From assembly GCA_963752745.1 (NCBI GenBank), contig CAVWAK010000014.1:56165-120164 (forward strand): a stretch of DNA of 64,000 nucleotides, given 5' to 3'. The notes below the pieces were generated by a model. That model was not told the DNA's origin and ran no database searches. It saw only the letters and a program-made list of their open reading frames with translations. This DNA is from Thiogranum sp963752745. GTDB taxonomy: Bacteria > Pseudomonadota > Gammaproteobacteria > DSM-19610. The translations under genes were made by a program, and so were the position numbers. How positions within the stretch are numbered: position 1 is the stretch's first letter; each line of letters begins with the position of its first letter. Positions 40,439-49,990 of the stretch are shown piece after piece.

Positions 40439-42640
40439 ATGCGTGTGCCCAATTCGCTGCTACAGTTCGGAAAATCAGCCTTTACCAGGGTTTTGTTGTC
40501 TGTTGCTGTTGTGTTTGCAGGCGGCTGCAACGATCAGCCCTGGAACAGTCCTTATCCGCCGCATCAGGCCGGTCAGGAAATTCTTTACGCGTCATTTGGG
40601 GAGCGCCCCAACCACCTGGATCCGGCTCAGTCCTACAGTTCCAATGAGGTGGTGTTTACCGGCCAGATCTACGAACCACCCTTGCAGTACCACTTTCTCA
40701 AGCGCCCCTATGAACTTGAGCCACTTACAGTCACCCGTATGCCCGAGCCCTATTTTGTCGATGAGGCAGGACAGCGCTTGCCGGCCGACACGGCTCCCGA
40801 TGATGTTGCTTACAGTATTTACGAAATCGAAATCATGCCGGGAATTCGTTACCAGCCGCATGCGGCGCTTGCCAAATCTGCCGGGGGGGATTATGTCTAC
40901 CATTACCTCACTGAGGCCGGGCTTGAGGGTATAACAACACTGGGCGACTTCAGTGAGACCGGCAGTCGCGAGCTGGTAGCGGCAGATTACGTATACCAGG
41001 TGAAACGGCTGGCACATCCACATCTGCATTCTCCGATATTTGGATTAATGTCGGACTACATAGTCGGTTTAAAAGACTACGCGAAAACTCTGGAAGAAGA
41101 AGCCGGGAAGGCCGGGGAAAACGCCTATATCAACCTTCAGGACTATCCTCTGGAAGGCGCAGCGGTTATTGATCGTTATCGCTACCGCATCAAGCTGCGC
41201 GGGGTTTATCCCCAGTTTCGCTATTGGCTGGCGATGCCTTTCTTTGCCCCGGTTCCCTGGGAAGCCGATGTGTTTTACGGTCAACCTGGCATGAAGGACC
41301 GTAACATTACGCTGGACTGGTATCCGCTGGGAACCGGTCCCTACATGCTAACAATCAATAACCCCAATCGACAGATGGTGCTGGAACGTAACCCCAATTT
41401 TCATGGCGAGACCTATCCGACACAAGGCGAGGAGGGTGATGCCGAAGCGGGCTATCTTAAGGATGCTGGTACACCGCTGCCGTTGATAGACAAGGTCGTT
41501 TACAGTTTGGAAAAGGAAGCCATACCTTACTGGAACAAGTTTCTGCAGGGGTATTATGACTCATCCGGTATCAGCTCGGACAGCTTTGACCAGGCAGTAC
41601 AGATCGGTTCTGCCGGTGATATTTCACTCACGCCGGCTCTCAAGGAGAAAGGTGTAAAGCTCAACACTGCGGTATCGGCTTCTATTTTCTACATGGGCTT
41701 CAACATGCTTGACCCTGTTGTTGGCGGCGATAGTGAACGTGCCCGTCTGCTACGCCAGGCGATCGCCATCGCCATGGATTATGAAGAGTTCATATCTATT
41801 TTTTCCAATGGCAGAGGACTTCCTGCGCAGGGACCATTGGCCCCCGGCATTTTTGGCCATCTTGAGGGTGAGGAAGGCATGAATCCTTATGTCTACGACT
41901 GGGGACCGTATGGCTTGCAGCGAAAATCGATAGAGCACGCCAGAAAGCTGCTCGCAGAAGCAGGTTATCCTGATGGCAGGGATGTGGAAACCGGCAAGCC
42001 ACTGGTGCTCTACCTGGATACCCCCGGCGGTGGGCCGGATGACTCGGCACGCATGAGCTGGTTACGCAAGCAGTTTGAGAAATTGTCCATTCAACTCCAG
42101 ATCCGGGCCACGGATTACAATCGGTTCCAGGACAAAATGCGCAAGGGTACAGCACAGATATTTCAGTGGGGCTGGAACGCGGACTACCCTGATCCGGAAA
42201 ATTTTCTTTTCCTGCTCTACGGAAAAAACAGCAAGGTGGAGCATAACGGCGAAAATGCGGCGAACTACGTAAGTGAGGAATTCGATCAGTTGTTCGAACG
42301 TATGAGCAATATGCCGAACAGTCCGGAGCGCCAGGAAGTGATTAACCGCATGGTGGAAATTCTACGTCACGACGCGCCATGGGTATTCGGTTTTTATCCC
42401 AAGCAGTTTGTGCTTTACCATGACTGGTATTCCAACGCGAAACCCAATCTTATGGCAAATAATACGCTGAAATACAGGCGTGTGAGCCCGGACATGCGCG
42501 AGTTGAAACGCCGTGCCTGGAATCAGCCGGTTCTCTGGCCGCTGGGTATGCTGGTGCTGCTGCTGGTTGTTGCGATAGTGCCGGCGGTAATTGCTTACCG
42601 ACGCCATGAAGCCCGCAACTTATCGACGGTGAAGCACTAA
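40439..42640 (+). CDS. Peptide/oligopeptide ABC transporter substrate-binding lipoprotein with C-terminal membrane helix
   Basis: This is a 733-residue family-5 solute-binding protein. A lipoprotein signal with lipobox VFAGGC (Cys near residue 30) is followed by the family opening GERPNHLDPAQSYSSNEVVF and later TPGGGPDDSARMSWLRKQFE and QIFQWGWNADYPDPENFLF. It ends with a clear membrane helix (about residues 700-720, LGMLVLLLVVAIVPAVIAY) and a short basic tail, which is not usual for binding proteins. It is the first gene of a four-gene operon like yejABEF and the Pseudomonas genes next to fabI. Its stop overlaps the next start. Confidence 0.88.
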   Translation: MRVPNSLLQFGKSAFTRVLLSVAVVFAGGCNDQPWNSPYPPHQAGQEILYASFGERPNHLDPAQSYSSNEVVFTGQIYEPPLQYHFLKRPYELEPLTVTRMPEPYFVDEAGQRLPADTAPDDVAYSIYEIEIMPGIRYQPHAALAKSAGGDYVYHYLTEAGLEGITTLGDFSETGSRELVAADYVYQVKRLAHPHLHSPIFGLMSDYIVGLKDYAKTLEEEAGKAGENAYINLQDYPLEGAAVIDRYRYRIKLRGVYPQFRYWLAMPFFAPVPWEADVFYGQPGMKDRNITLDWYPLGTGPYMLTINNPNRQMVLERNPNFHGETYPTQGEEGDAEAGYLKDAGTPLPLIDKVVYSLEKEAIPYWNKFLQGYYDSSGISSDSFDQAVQIGSAGDISLTPALKEKGVKLNTAVSASIFYMGFNMLDPVVGGDSERARLLRQAIAIAMDYEEFISIFSNGRGLPAQGPLAPGIFGHLEGEEGMNPYVYDWGPYGLQRKSIEHARKLLAEAGYPDGRDVETGKPLVLYLDTPGGGPDDSARMSWLRKQFEKLSIQLQIRATDYNRFQDKMRKGTAQIFQWGWNADYPDPENFLFLLYGKNSKVEHNGENAANYVSEEFDQLFERMSNMPNSPERQEVINRMVEILRHDAPWVFGFYPKQFVLYHDWYSNAKPNLMANNTLKYRRVSPDMRELKRRAWNQPVLWPLGMLVLLLVVAIVPAVIAYRRHEARNLSTVKH

Positions 42641-43617
42641 TGTTTGCCTACCTGATTCGTCGAACCCTGTATGCCTTGCCAATTCTTATTGGTGTGAACC
42701 TGATTACGTTCACACTGTTTTTTGTGGTGAATACACCTGACGATATGGCGCGTATGCATCTGGGTGCCAAGCGTGTCACAGAGGATGCCATTGATAAGTG
42801 GAAAGCCGAGCGAGGATACGATCGCCCGCTTTTATATAATCAGGCAGAATCGGGAGCAGGGCAGCTGACCGAGACGATATTTTACGACAAGTCGGTACGC
42901 CTGTTTGCTTTTGACTTCGGCTCTTCTGATTCTGGCCGTGATATAGGCGCAGATATTCGGCAGCGTATGTGGCCCAGTCTGGCAATTGCGCTACCGACAT
43001 TTTTTATCGGACTGCTGGTATACATCAGTTTTGCCATGCTGATGGCATTCTTCCGGGGTAGCTACCTGGACGTCTCGGGCGTTGTGCTATGCGTCATGCT
43101 GATGTCAATTTCCGGCCTGTTTTATATTATTGCCGGTCAGTATTTTTTCAGTAAACTGTTTCACCTGGTGCCCGTATCGGGTTATGAACCTGGATTGCTG
43201 GCCTGGCGATTTGTTGTGTTGCCCGTGGCTATCGGCGTGTTTGCCGGCATAGGTTCAAGTAGCCGCTGGTATCGAACCATCTTTCTGGAGGAGATCAACC
43301 GGGATTATGTTCGTACTGCACGTGCAAAAGGCCTCCCCGAGTTAACGCTGCTGTTCAGGCACGTATTGAAAAACGCCATGGTGCCGATTCTTACCGGCGT
43401 GGTTGTGGTTTTGCCGACGTTGTTTATGGGCAACCTGATCCTGGAATCGTTCTTCGGAATACCCGGTCTCGGTAGCTATACCATTGAAGCCATTCAGAAT
43501 CAGGATTTTGCCATCGTGCGTGCCATGGTGTTTCTCGGGTCAGTCCTCTATATCCTGGGGCTGTTGTTAACCGATTTGTCCTACACGCTGGTCGACCCGA
43601 GGATTCGCCTGTCATGA
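42640..43617 (+). CDS. Peptide ABC transporter permease, YejB/DppB type
   Basis: This is a 325-residue inner-membrane permease. The opening MFAYLIRRTLYALPILIGVN and the cytoplasmic EAA loop (YVRTARAKGLPELTLLFRHV) are typical. About six membrane helices are seen. Its start shares a base with the stop of the binding-protein gene, and its end overlaps the next permease by ATGA. Confidence 0.93.
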   Translation: MFAYLIRRTLYALPILIGVNLITFTLFFVVNTPDDMARMHLGAKRVTEDAIDKWKAERGYDRPLLYNQAESGAGQLTETIFYDKSVRLFAFDFGSSDSGRDIGADIRQRMWPSLAIALPTFFIGLLVYISFAMLMAFFRGSYLDVSGVVLCVMLMSISGLFYIIAGQYFFSKLFHLVPVSGYEPGLLAWRFVVLPVAIGVFAGIGSSSRWYRTIFLEEINRDYVRTARAKGLPELTLLFRHVLKNAMVPILTGVVVVLPTLFMGNLILESFFGIPGLGSYTIEAIQNQDFAIVRAMVFLGSVLYILGLLLTDLSYTLVDPRIRLS

Positions 43618-45026
43618 TACAGCCGGTGGTCCTCTGGACTGATGCACTGATCTTCCTGCTGGTTTTTCTGGTGATTGTGTTTGCGATATATGCGAGCAGG
43701 TATGAACACCTTAGAGCGCCGTGGCGAGAGGTTGTACGCAGCCGAATGGCGGTTGCGTCACTGGTGATTCTGAGTGTCTATACACTGGTAGGGTTACTGG
43801 ATTCCCTGCATTTCCGCAAGGCACTTCCCCAGCATGATGGTCAGCAGGAGGAGCAATACGATGGTGACGTATTGAGCGTGCTGGATGAGATGCTGGGAGT
43901 GATGCGGACACAGGAAGAGAAGAGCTATTCCGCACCATTTGCCACGCACCTTTATACAAAGGACTTTGTTGTTAGTGCTGATGGCGAGCGGGTGAGAACG
44001 TTCCCGCGGCTCAAATACGGTGGTGCTTCGCTCGATGACCCGGTTACCGAGGCGTGGCCGGATATCCGTCGCAGGCTCATTGTCGCGTTCGTGCAGACAG
44101 CAGGTGCTGCGTTGCTGCTCTATCTCGTGCTGGGATGGGTGTTAGCGCGCAGATGGCGCAGCTCAGTAGGTCAGGTGCTGGCCGATCTGGGCAGGGGTCG
44201 TACTGATATACCCTGGCGGACTGCATTTTTTATGCTGAGCTGTGTGATATTCCTGGTTGCCCTGATCGCGAATATGTCGGCCGACTGGCACATGATGGGG
44301 ACTGACAAGGTAGGCCAGGATGTGCTTTACCAAAGTATAAAAAGTATACGCACCGGCCTGGTGATCGGCACACTAACGACTTTGGTGATGCTGCCATTCG
44401 CGGTATTCCTGGGCATGATGGCAGGCTACTACAGGGGCTGGGTGGATGATGTTATTCAATACCTGTACACCACGCTGAATTCGATCCCTGGCGTTTTATT
44501 GATTGCCGCAGCCGTATTAATGATGCAGGTCTACATGGCAAACCATCCGGAATTGTTTGAAACCATGGCTGAGCGTGCTGATATGCGTTTGCTGTTTCTA
44601 TGCATAATTCTGGGAATTACCAGCTGGACCGGGTTATGCCGTTTATTGCGTGGCGAGACCCTGAAATTGCGAGAGCTTGACTATGTACAGGCGGCCAGTG
44701 CATTTGGTGTTTCGCGCCTGAAAATCATGGTCCGACATTTACTACCTAATCTTATGCACCTGGTGATGATTGCTGTGGTCCTGGATTTCAGCGGCCTGGT
44801 CCTGGCGGAAGCGGTGCTTTCCTATGTTGGTGTAGGCGTTGATCCCACCACCATGAGCTGGGGGAATATGATCAACCGTGCGCGTCTGGAAATGGCGCGT
44901 GAGCCTTTTGTGTGGTGGTCGCTGTTAGCGGCATTTGGATTCATGTTCACGCTGGTACTCGCGGCTAACCTGTTTTCAGATGCAGTACGCGACGCCTTTG
45001 ACCCACGCCTGCGAGCGCAAAGATAA
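43614..45026 (+). CDS. Peptide ABC transporter permease, YejE/DppC type, long form
   Basis: This is a 470-residue permease, clearly longer than the 300-340 residues usual for the type. The extra length lies in the N-terminal half. It holds a periplasmic-looking segment (about residues 65-155) and an additional membrane helix (AALLLYLVLGWVLARRW) before the standard core. The EAA loop is YVQAASAFGVSRLKIMVRHL, and the ending DAVRDAFDPRLRAQR is typical of the family. Confidence 0.88.
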   Translation: MIQPVVLWTDALIFLLVFLVIVFAIYASRYEHLRAPWREVVRSRMAVASLVILSVYTLVGLLDSLHFRKALPQHDGQQEEQYDGDVLSVLDEMLGVMRTQEEKSYSAPFATHLYTKDFVVSADGERVRTFPRLKYGGASLDDPVTEAWPDIRRRLIVAFVQTAGAALLLYLVLGWVLARRWRSSVGQVLADLGRGRTDIPWRTAFFMLSCVIFLVALIANMSADWHMMGTDKVGQDVLYQSIKSIRTGLVIGTLTTLVMLPFAVFLGMMAGYYRGWVDDVIQYLYTTLNSIPGVLLIAAAVLMMQVYMANHPELFETMAERADMRLLFLCIILGITSWTGLCRLLRGETLKLRELDYVQAASAFGVSRLKIMVRHLLPNLMHLVMIAVVLDFSGLVLAEAVLSYVGVGVDPTTMSWGNMINRARLEMAREPFVWWSLLAAFGFMFTLVLAANLFSDAVRDAFDPRLRAQR

Positions 45027-45029
45027 ACC

Positions 45030-47051
45030 ATGACACAAACTTTGCTACAGGTTAAAGATCTCAGCGTACGTATTGGCAACGGTGACAAGGCAATACGGCC
45101 AGTCGACGGGATCAGTTTTGATATCAAATCTGGGGAAACGTTCGCCCTGCTGGGTGAGTCGGGTTGTGGTAAATCCATGACCGCACTGGCGCTGCTGAGA
45201 CTGCTGCCCCAGCCGGCGGGCGAGATAGCGGGTGGTTCGGTACGCTTGCAGGGTAAAGAACTGCTGGATCTGTCGGAGCGGGGTATGCGCAGTGTTCGCG
45301 GCGGTCAGGTTGCCATGATCTTCCAGGAACCCATGACCGCACTGAACCCGGTGATGAGCATCGGAGCGCAGATTGCCGAAAGCGTTCAGATGCACAAGGG
45401 ATTACGTGGACCGGCTGCACGACAGCGAGTGCTGGAGCTGCTCGATGCTGTTGGTATACCGGATGCGTCTCGTCGTTATGATGAGTACCCGCATCAACTT
45501 TCCGGTGGTATGAAACAGCGCGTGGTAGTTGCTATCGCGCTGGCCGGTGATCCGGAGCTTCTGATCGCTGACGAGCCGACTACGGCTTTGGATGTGACCA
45601 TTCAGGCCCAGGTGCTTGAGCTGATCGGCAAGTTGCAGCAGGAACGTGGTATGGCGGTATTGCTGATCACGCACGATCTTGGCGTTGTCGCCGGTATGGC
45701 TGACCGGGTTGCTGTGATGTATGCCGGTCAACTGGTGGAACAGGCGCCAAGTGATCAGTTTTTCAGTGCACCGCAGCACCCCTATAGTCGTAAACTGTTC
45801 GCGGCCTTGCCTGATAGCAGTAAACGGGATGTGCGCTTGACTGTAATCCCCGGCACGGTGCCACCGCTGAACCAGGTTTTCTACGGCTGCCGTTTTGCCG
45901 AACGTTGTGACCGCGCATGGGAGCTGTGTAACAGCCAGGTGCCAGGCTGGTTTGACGCTGCCGAGGGCCAGGGAGTGCGTTGTCATCTGGCTGATCCGAC
46001 GCTGTCTGCGCCAGCAGATATTTCACAGGCGCCGGTGAGTGTAGCGCACGGGGCGCGTGCAGACAGTGATGGCGAAGTATTGCTGGAAGTCTCCGGGCTC
46101 AAGGTGCATTTTCCTATACAGAAAGGTTTGTTCAAGCGGACGGTCGGGCATGTGCGTGCCGTCGACGGTGTCAGCCTGGACATTCCTGCAGGCCAGACCC
46201 TGGCACTGGTCGGAGAATCAGGTTGTGGCAAGACGACAGTTGGGAAAGGGATTTTACAGCTGTTGAAAACCACTGCTGGCAGCGTGTCGTTTGAAGGACT
46301 GGATCTGGCCCGGATTAAAGGTGAAGCGCTGCGGCAGCGGCGCTCCGACTTCCAGATTATATTCCAGGATCCGTTCTCCTCCATGAATCCGCGCATGACA
46401 GTTGGAGATATTGTTGAAGAAGGCATGATTGCGCAGCGCATCGGTGGCACAAAGCTGCAACGTGGTGTGGAAGTGAAGACCCTGCTTGAACAGGTAGGTT
46501 TGCGGCCGGAGCATGCGCATCGTTATCCGCACGAGTTTTCCGGCGGGCAGCGGCAAAGGATTTGTATTGCGCGTGCACTTGCCGTCAAACCAAAATTAAT
46601 TGTCTGTGATGAACCAACCAGCGCGCTCGATGTATCGGTGCAGGCGCAGATTCTGAACCTGCTAAAAGACCTGCAGAGCAGTCTGGGCCTGTCATATCTG
46701 TTTATTACGCACAATATTTCTGTTGTCGCCTACCTGGCCGACCGGGTAGCCGTCATGTATCTCGGGCGCATCGTTGAAGAGGGTGACGTCGCTGAGGTGC
46801 TCGACAATCCGCAACATCCCTATACACAGGCATTACTCTCGGCGGTACCGAAAATCGATGCTGACACGGGGCAGAAGATGATTCGTCTTGAAGGTGACAT
46901 GCCATCACCTTCCAACCCACCGTCCGGGTGCCATTTCCACCCACGTTGCCCGCAGGCAATGTCTGAATGCAGCATCGAGTACCCTGGTGCCAGCCGGGTA
47001 TCTGATACGCACGTGGTACGGTGTCACCTGGTCAAAAGTATTCAGAAATGA
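45030..47051 (+). CDS. Peptide ABC transporter, fused double ATPase (YejF type)
   Basis: This 673-residue protein carries two full ABC ATPase modules in one chain, corresponding to DppD plus DppF. Walker A motifs are GESGCGKSMTALALL and GESGCGKTTVGKGIL. Signatures are LSGGMKQR and FSGGQRQR. Walker B motifs are LLIADEPTTALD and LIVCDEPTSALD. Each module ends with the oligopeptide C-terminal Cys-rich tail (GCRFAERCDRAWELC and GCHFHPRCPQAMSEC). It lies 3 bases after the permease and overlaps the next gene by 4. Confidence 0.95.
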   Translation: MTQTLLQVKDLSVRIGNGDKAIRPVDGISFDIKSGETFALLGESGCGKSMTALALLRLLPQPAGEIAGGSVRLQGKELLDLSERGMRSVRGGQVAMIFQEPMTALNPVMSIGAQIAESVQMHKGLRGPAARQRVLELLDAVGIPDASRRYDEYPHQLSGGMKQRVVVAIALAGDPELLIADEPTTALDVTIQAQVLELIGKLQQERGMAVLLITHDLGVVAGMADRVAVMYAGQLVEQAPSDQFFSAPQHPYSRKLFAALPDSSKRDVRLTVIPGTVPPLNQVFYGCRFAERCDRAWELCNSQVPGWFDAAEGQGVRCHLADPTLSAPADISQAPVSVAHGARADSDGEVLLEVSGLKVHFPIQKGLFKRTVGHVRAVDGVSLDIPAGQTLALVGESGCGKTTVGKGILQLLKTTAGSVSFEGLDLARIKGEALRQRRSDFQIIFQDPFSSMNPRMTVGDIVEEGMIAQRIGGTKLQRGVEVKTLLEQVGLRPEHAHRYPHEFSGGQRQRICIARALAVKPKLIVCDEPTSALDVSVQAQILNLLKDLQSSLGLSYLFITHNISVVAYLADRVAVMYLGRIVEEGDVAEVLDNPQHPYTQALLSAVPKIDADTGQKMIRLEGDMPSPSNPPSGCHFHPRCPQAMSECSIEYPGASRVSDTHVVRCHLVKSIQK

Positions 47052-47641
47052 GTAAAAACTACCCCTATAGCCTCGCTGGCGTTTTTGTCGTTGTTTTTAT
47101 CTGGCTCGGCATCGAGCCGGTATCGCGCGCCGTCTGGATTGCAGAAGTGATCCCTGTAGTTGTTGTCTTTGTGTTGTTAGTCATCACGTTCCCACGGTTT
47201 CGGTTCAGTAATACGGCCTATAGCCTGATGGCATTCTGGCTTTTCTGGCACACAGTCGGCGGGCACTACACCTTCGCCAATGTACCTTTCGGCTGGGTTA
47301 GCGATCTGCTGGGTTCGGAGCGCAACCATTTTGATCGCATTGGGCACTTCTCGGTCGGCTTCTATGCATTTCCGATGATGGAGTGGTTGTTGCGCAAGGG
47401 TTACTGCGGCCTGGTTACGGCAAGTTTTTTTGCCCTGTTTTTTATCATGAGCATTGCCGCCGGTTACGAAATTATCGAGTGGTGGTATGCCGCAGCAGAA
47501 GGTGGCGAGGCCGGCATCGAGTTTCTCGGCTCCCAGGGCGATATATGGGATGCGCAGAGAGATATGCTTGCCGATACGCTTGGCGCTGTTTGCAGTATTA
47601 TCCTGTACTGGTTAGTGAGGCCGGACCGGTCCTTGAGCTGA
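47048..47641 (+). CDS. YjdF-like (DUF2238) membrane protein
   Basis: This is a 197-residue protein with five to six hydrophobic segments. Polar motifs between helices (FWHTVGGHYTFANVPFGW, RIGHFSVGFYAFPMMEW, GYEIIEWW and QGDIWDAQRDMLADTLGA) carry conserved His, Asp and Glu, as in the YjdF family. Its function is unknown. The ATG at 47048 overlaps the stop of the ATPase gene, so it is probably the last gene of the transporter operon. Confidence 0.82.
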   Translation: MSKNYPYSLAGVFVVVFIWLGIEPVSRAVWIAEVIPVVVVFVLLVITFPRFRFSNTAYSLMAFWLFWHTVGGHYTFANVPFGWVSDLLGSERNHFDRIGHFSVGFYAFPMMEWLLRKGYCGLVTASFFALFFIMSIAAGYEIIEWWYAAAEGGEAGIEFLGSQGDIWDAQRDMLADTLGAVCSIILYWLVRPDRSLS

Positions 47642-47798
47642 TTTCCCCGCTTCGCCGATAGTAACGGTCCGGTGTGAGCCTGACGGGTAACGGTTGAAAT
47701 ATCGGAACCGGTGCCAATCCGTAATCCTTACCGGGAAATCTCCCCGGCTCCAACATGCTAAGATTCATCATAATTTTTACAATGAGACGCAGACGACC
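47642..47798. promoter_or_regulatory. Structured leader region before the aminotransferase gene
   Basis: The 157 bases contain several complementary pairs: CCGATA with TATCGG, enclosing a CGGTT/AACCG hairpin, and CCGGG/CCCGG shortly before the gene. The phrase GGAACCGGTGCCAATCCG resembles part of a cobalamin aptamer core, but the rest of that riboswitch is not recognisable. No class is assigned. Confidence 0.3.
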
Positions 47799-48977
47799 AT
47801 GACACATAAATCCTTTCACCCCCCGGTTCGTACCCTGATGGGACCAGGCCCATCTGATGTTAACCCCCGTATTCTCGAGGCCATGTCGCGGCCAACCATC
47901 GGCCATCTGGATCCGGCTTTCGTTGCCATGATGGACGAAACCAAGGAATTGCTGCGTTATGCTTTTCAGACAGACCATGAGTTGACCATGCCGATATCAG
48001 CGCCAGGTTCGGCCGGTATGGAAGCCTGTTTTGTCAATCTGGTCGAGCCCGGCGACAAGGTGATTGTCTGCCAGAACGGTGTGTTTGGCGGACGCATGAA
48101 AGAAAACGTTGAACGCTGTGGCGGCACGGCTGTCATGGTGGAGGACGAGTGGGGCAAGGCTGTTGACACAGGTAAGGTCGAAGAAGCCCTCAAGGCTAAT
48201 CCGGATGCCCGGGTACTGGCCTTTGTCCACGCTGAAACCTCTACCGGTGCGATTTCAGATGCTGAAGCCCTGGCAAAGCTGGCGCACGCACACGACTGCC
48301 TGGTGATCGCCGATACCGTGACTTCACTGGGTGGCTCACCGCTCAAGGTCAGCGAGTGGGGACTGGATGCGGTGTATTCAGGTAGTCAGAAGTGTCTGTC
48401 CTGCACTCCGGGTCTGTCGCCGGTGACGTTTAGCGAGCGTGCTGTCGAGGCGGTCAAGAATCGAAAATCCAGAGTGCAGAGCTGGTTTCTGGATCTGAAC
48501 CTGGTGCTGGGTTATTGGGGTGGTGGCGGCAAGCGCGCCTATCACCACACGGCACCGGTTAATACCCTGTACGGCTTGCATGAAGCGCTGGTCGTGCTGG
48601 AGGAAGAAGGTATTGAGAATTCATGGCAGCGTCATCAGTCAAACCATCTGGCGCTGCGTGCGGGTGTAGAGGCCATGGGGCTTTCTTTTGTGGTTGATGA
48701 GGCTGATCGTCTGCCACAGCTTAATTCGGTCAGTATTCCTGACGGTGTGGATGATGCTACAGTCCGCAGCCGGTTACTCAATGACTACAGTCTGGAAATT
48801 GGTGCTGGACTGGGGCCGATGGCCGGCAAGATCTGGCGTATCGGTTTGATGGGCTTTGCCAGCAACAGCAAGAACGTGCTGAACTGTCTGGGTGCACTTG
48901 ATGCGGTGTTGTCTGATATGGGGGCGCCAATCAATGGCGGTAAGGCTGTTGAAGCGGCTATGAAATCCCTCGGCTGA
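47799..48977 (+). CDS. Class V aminotransferase, alanine/serine-glyoxylate type
   Basis: This is a 392-residue PLP enzyme. The opening MGPGPSDVNPRILEAMSRPT, the PLP Lys in SGSQKCLSCTPGLSPVTF and the GPMAGKIWRIGLMGFAS segment place it with alanine-glyoxylate and serine-glyoxylate aminotransferases. The exact amino donor is not clear; relatives also include aspartate and 2-aminoethylphosphonate enzymes. The start at 47799 matches the family, and an upstream in-frame ATG at 47694 adds unrelated residues. Confidence 0.85.
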   Translation: MTHKSFHPPVRTLMGPGPSDVNPRILEAMSRPTIGHLDPAFVAMMDETKELLRYAFQTDHELTMPISAPGSAGMEACFVNLVEPGDKVIVCQNGVFGGRMKENVERCGGTAVMVEDEWGKAVDTGKVEEALKANPDARVLAFVHAETSTGAISDAEALAKLAHAHDCLVIADTVTSLGGSPLKVSEWGLDAVYSGSQKCLSCTPGLSPVTFSERAVEAVKNRKSRVQSWFLDLNLVLGYWGGGGKRAYHHTAPVNTLYGLHEALVVLEEEGIENSWQRHQSNHLALRAGVEAMGLSFVVDEADRLPQLNSVSIPDGVDDATVRSRLLNDYSLEIGAGLGPMAGKIWRIGLMGFASNSKNVLNCLGALDAVLSDMGAPINGGKAVEAAMKSLG

Positions 48978-49004
48978 CAGTCTCTTCACAAGACTCTGAA
49001 AATG

Positions 49005-49042
49005 AAAAAGGGGCAGAGCCTGAAAGGCTCTGCCCCTTTTTT
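49005..49042. terminator. Bidirectional terminator between convergent genes
   Basis: AAAAAGGGGCAGAGCC, loop TGAAA and GGCTCTGCCCCTTTTTT form a perfect 16-pair hairpin with a T-run on both strands. It serves the aminotransferase gene and the parvulin gene that face each other. Confidence 0.93.
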
Positions 49043-49049
49043 GTCCCTG

Positions 49050-49955
49050 CTACTCGGGCTGGCTTTCGCTGGTATCAGCTGCCGCCGGTTCAGTCGCTGC
49101 AGGTTCTACAGCTGCAGGCGCCGCAGTCATTTCGATCGACGCGCTCTGACGCAGACCGCTGATAAAATCCTGCACTCGCTGCTTCTGTACGAAACTCTGT
49201 AATTGCGGTTTCACCTGCTCGAAGTCTGGCGGGGTTGATTCACGCACGTCATCGAGAATGATTATGTGCCAGCCGAACTGGGTTTTCACCGGCTCCTTGG
49301 TGTAGCCGCCTTTTTCCAGCTTGGCAGCGGCTTCAGAGAACGGTGCCACCATCTGTTTGGGCGAGAACCAGCCCAGTTCGCCACCGCTCTTGCCGGACGG
49401 GCCAGTGGAGTGCTGCTTGGCAAGCTCGGAAAAGTCAGCGCCACCGTCAAGTTCGGTAACCAGCTTTTTCGCGGCCTCTTCATCTTCGAGGAGAATATGC
49501 CGGGCCTTGTACTCGCTACCTTTAGGTACCTGCTCATCATAGAGCTTTTTCAATTCTTCATCGGTGACCGGATTACTCTCCAGATGGCTCTGAATTGCCG
49601 CTGTGGCGACTACTGCGCGACGCTGCTGATCAATCTGCAACTGCAGGCGCGTATCTTTATCAAGACCTGCTTTGGTACCGCTCTGGCTGGCAAGCTCCAG
49701 GTTGATAACTTCTTCAATGATGGTATTACGATCAGCCGGTGCACCAGGGCGACGACTTTGCATCTGTTCCTGGTAGAGCTCGATAACACTCTCGGTGATC
49801 GGCGCGCCGTTTACAGTAGCAACAACCGCGCTGGTGTCGTTAATGGCCGCAGGGGTGGACGTTGCAGATGTGTCACTGTTTCCGGTCGGCACCTGGTCGC
49901 AGCCAGCCAGTAAGCTGCTCAAGCCCAGCGCCAGTGTTAGAGTACGAAGTTTCAT
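49050..49955 (-). CDS. Parvulin-type peptidyl-prolyl isomerase lipoprotein
   Basis: This is a 301-residue protein. It has a lipoprotein signal with lipobox SLLAGC (Cys19), a Thr/Ser-rich linker and a SurA/PrsA-like N-terminal helix region (VATVNGAPITESVIELYQEQ). The parvulin domain lies at about residues 145-240 (YKARHILLEDEEAAKKL, GELGWFSPKQMVAPFSEAA, KTQFGWHIIILDDV). The tail is rich in Ala, Pro and Glu. It probably helps outer-membrane or periplasmic protein folding from the membrane surface. Confidence 0.9.
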   Translation of the reverse strand: MKLRTLTLALGLSSLLAGCDQVPTGNSDTSATSTPAAINDTSAVVATVNGAPITESVIELYQEQMQSRRPGAPADRNTIIEEVINLELASQSGTKAGLDKDTRLQLQIDQQRRAVVATAAIQSHLESNPVTDEELKKLYDEQVPKGSEYKARHILLEDEEAAKKLVTELDGGADFSELAKQHSTGPSGKSGGELGWFSPKQMVAPFSEAAAKLEKGGYTKEPVKTQFGWHIIILDDVRESTPPDFEQVKPQLQSFVQKQRVQDFISGLRQSASIEMTAAPAAVEPAATEPAAADTSESQPE

Positions 49956-49990
49956 GGTTTCTGTCCTTAAGGAGTTATAAATTAAATGTA

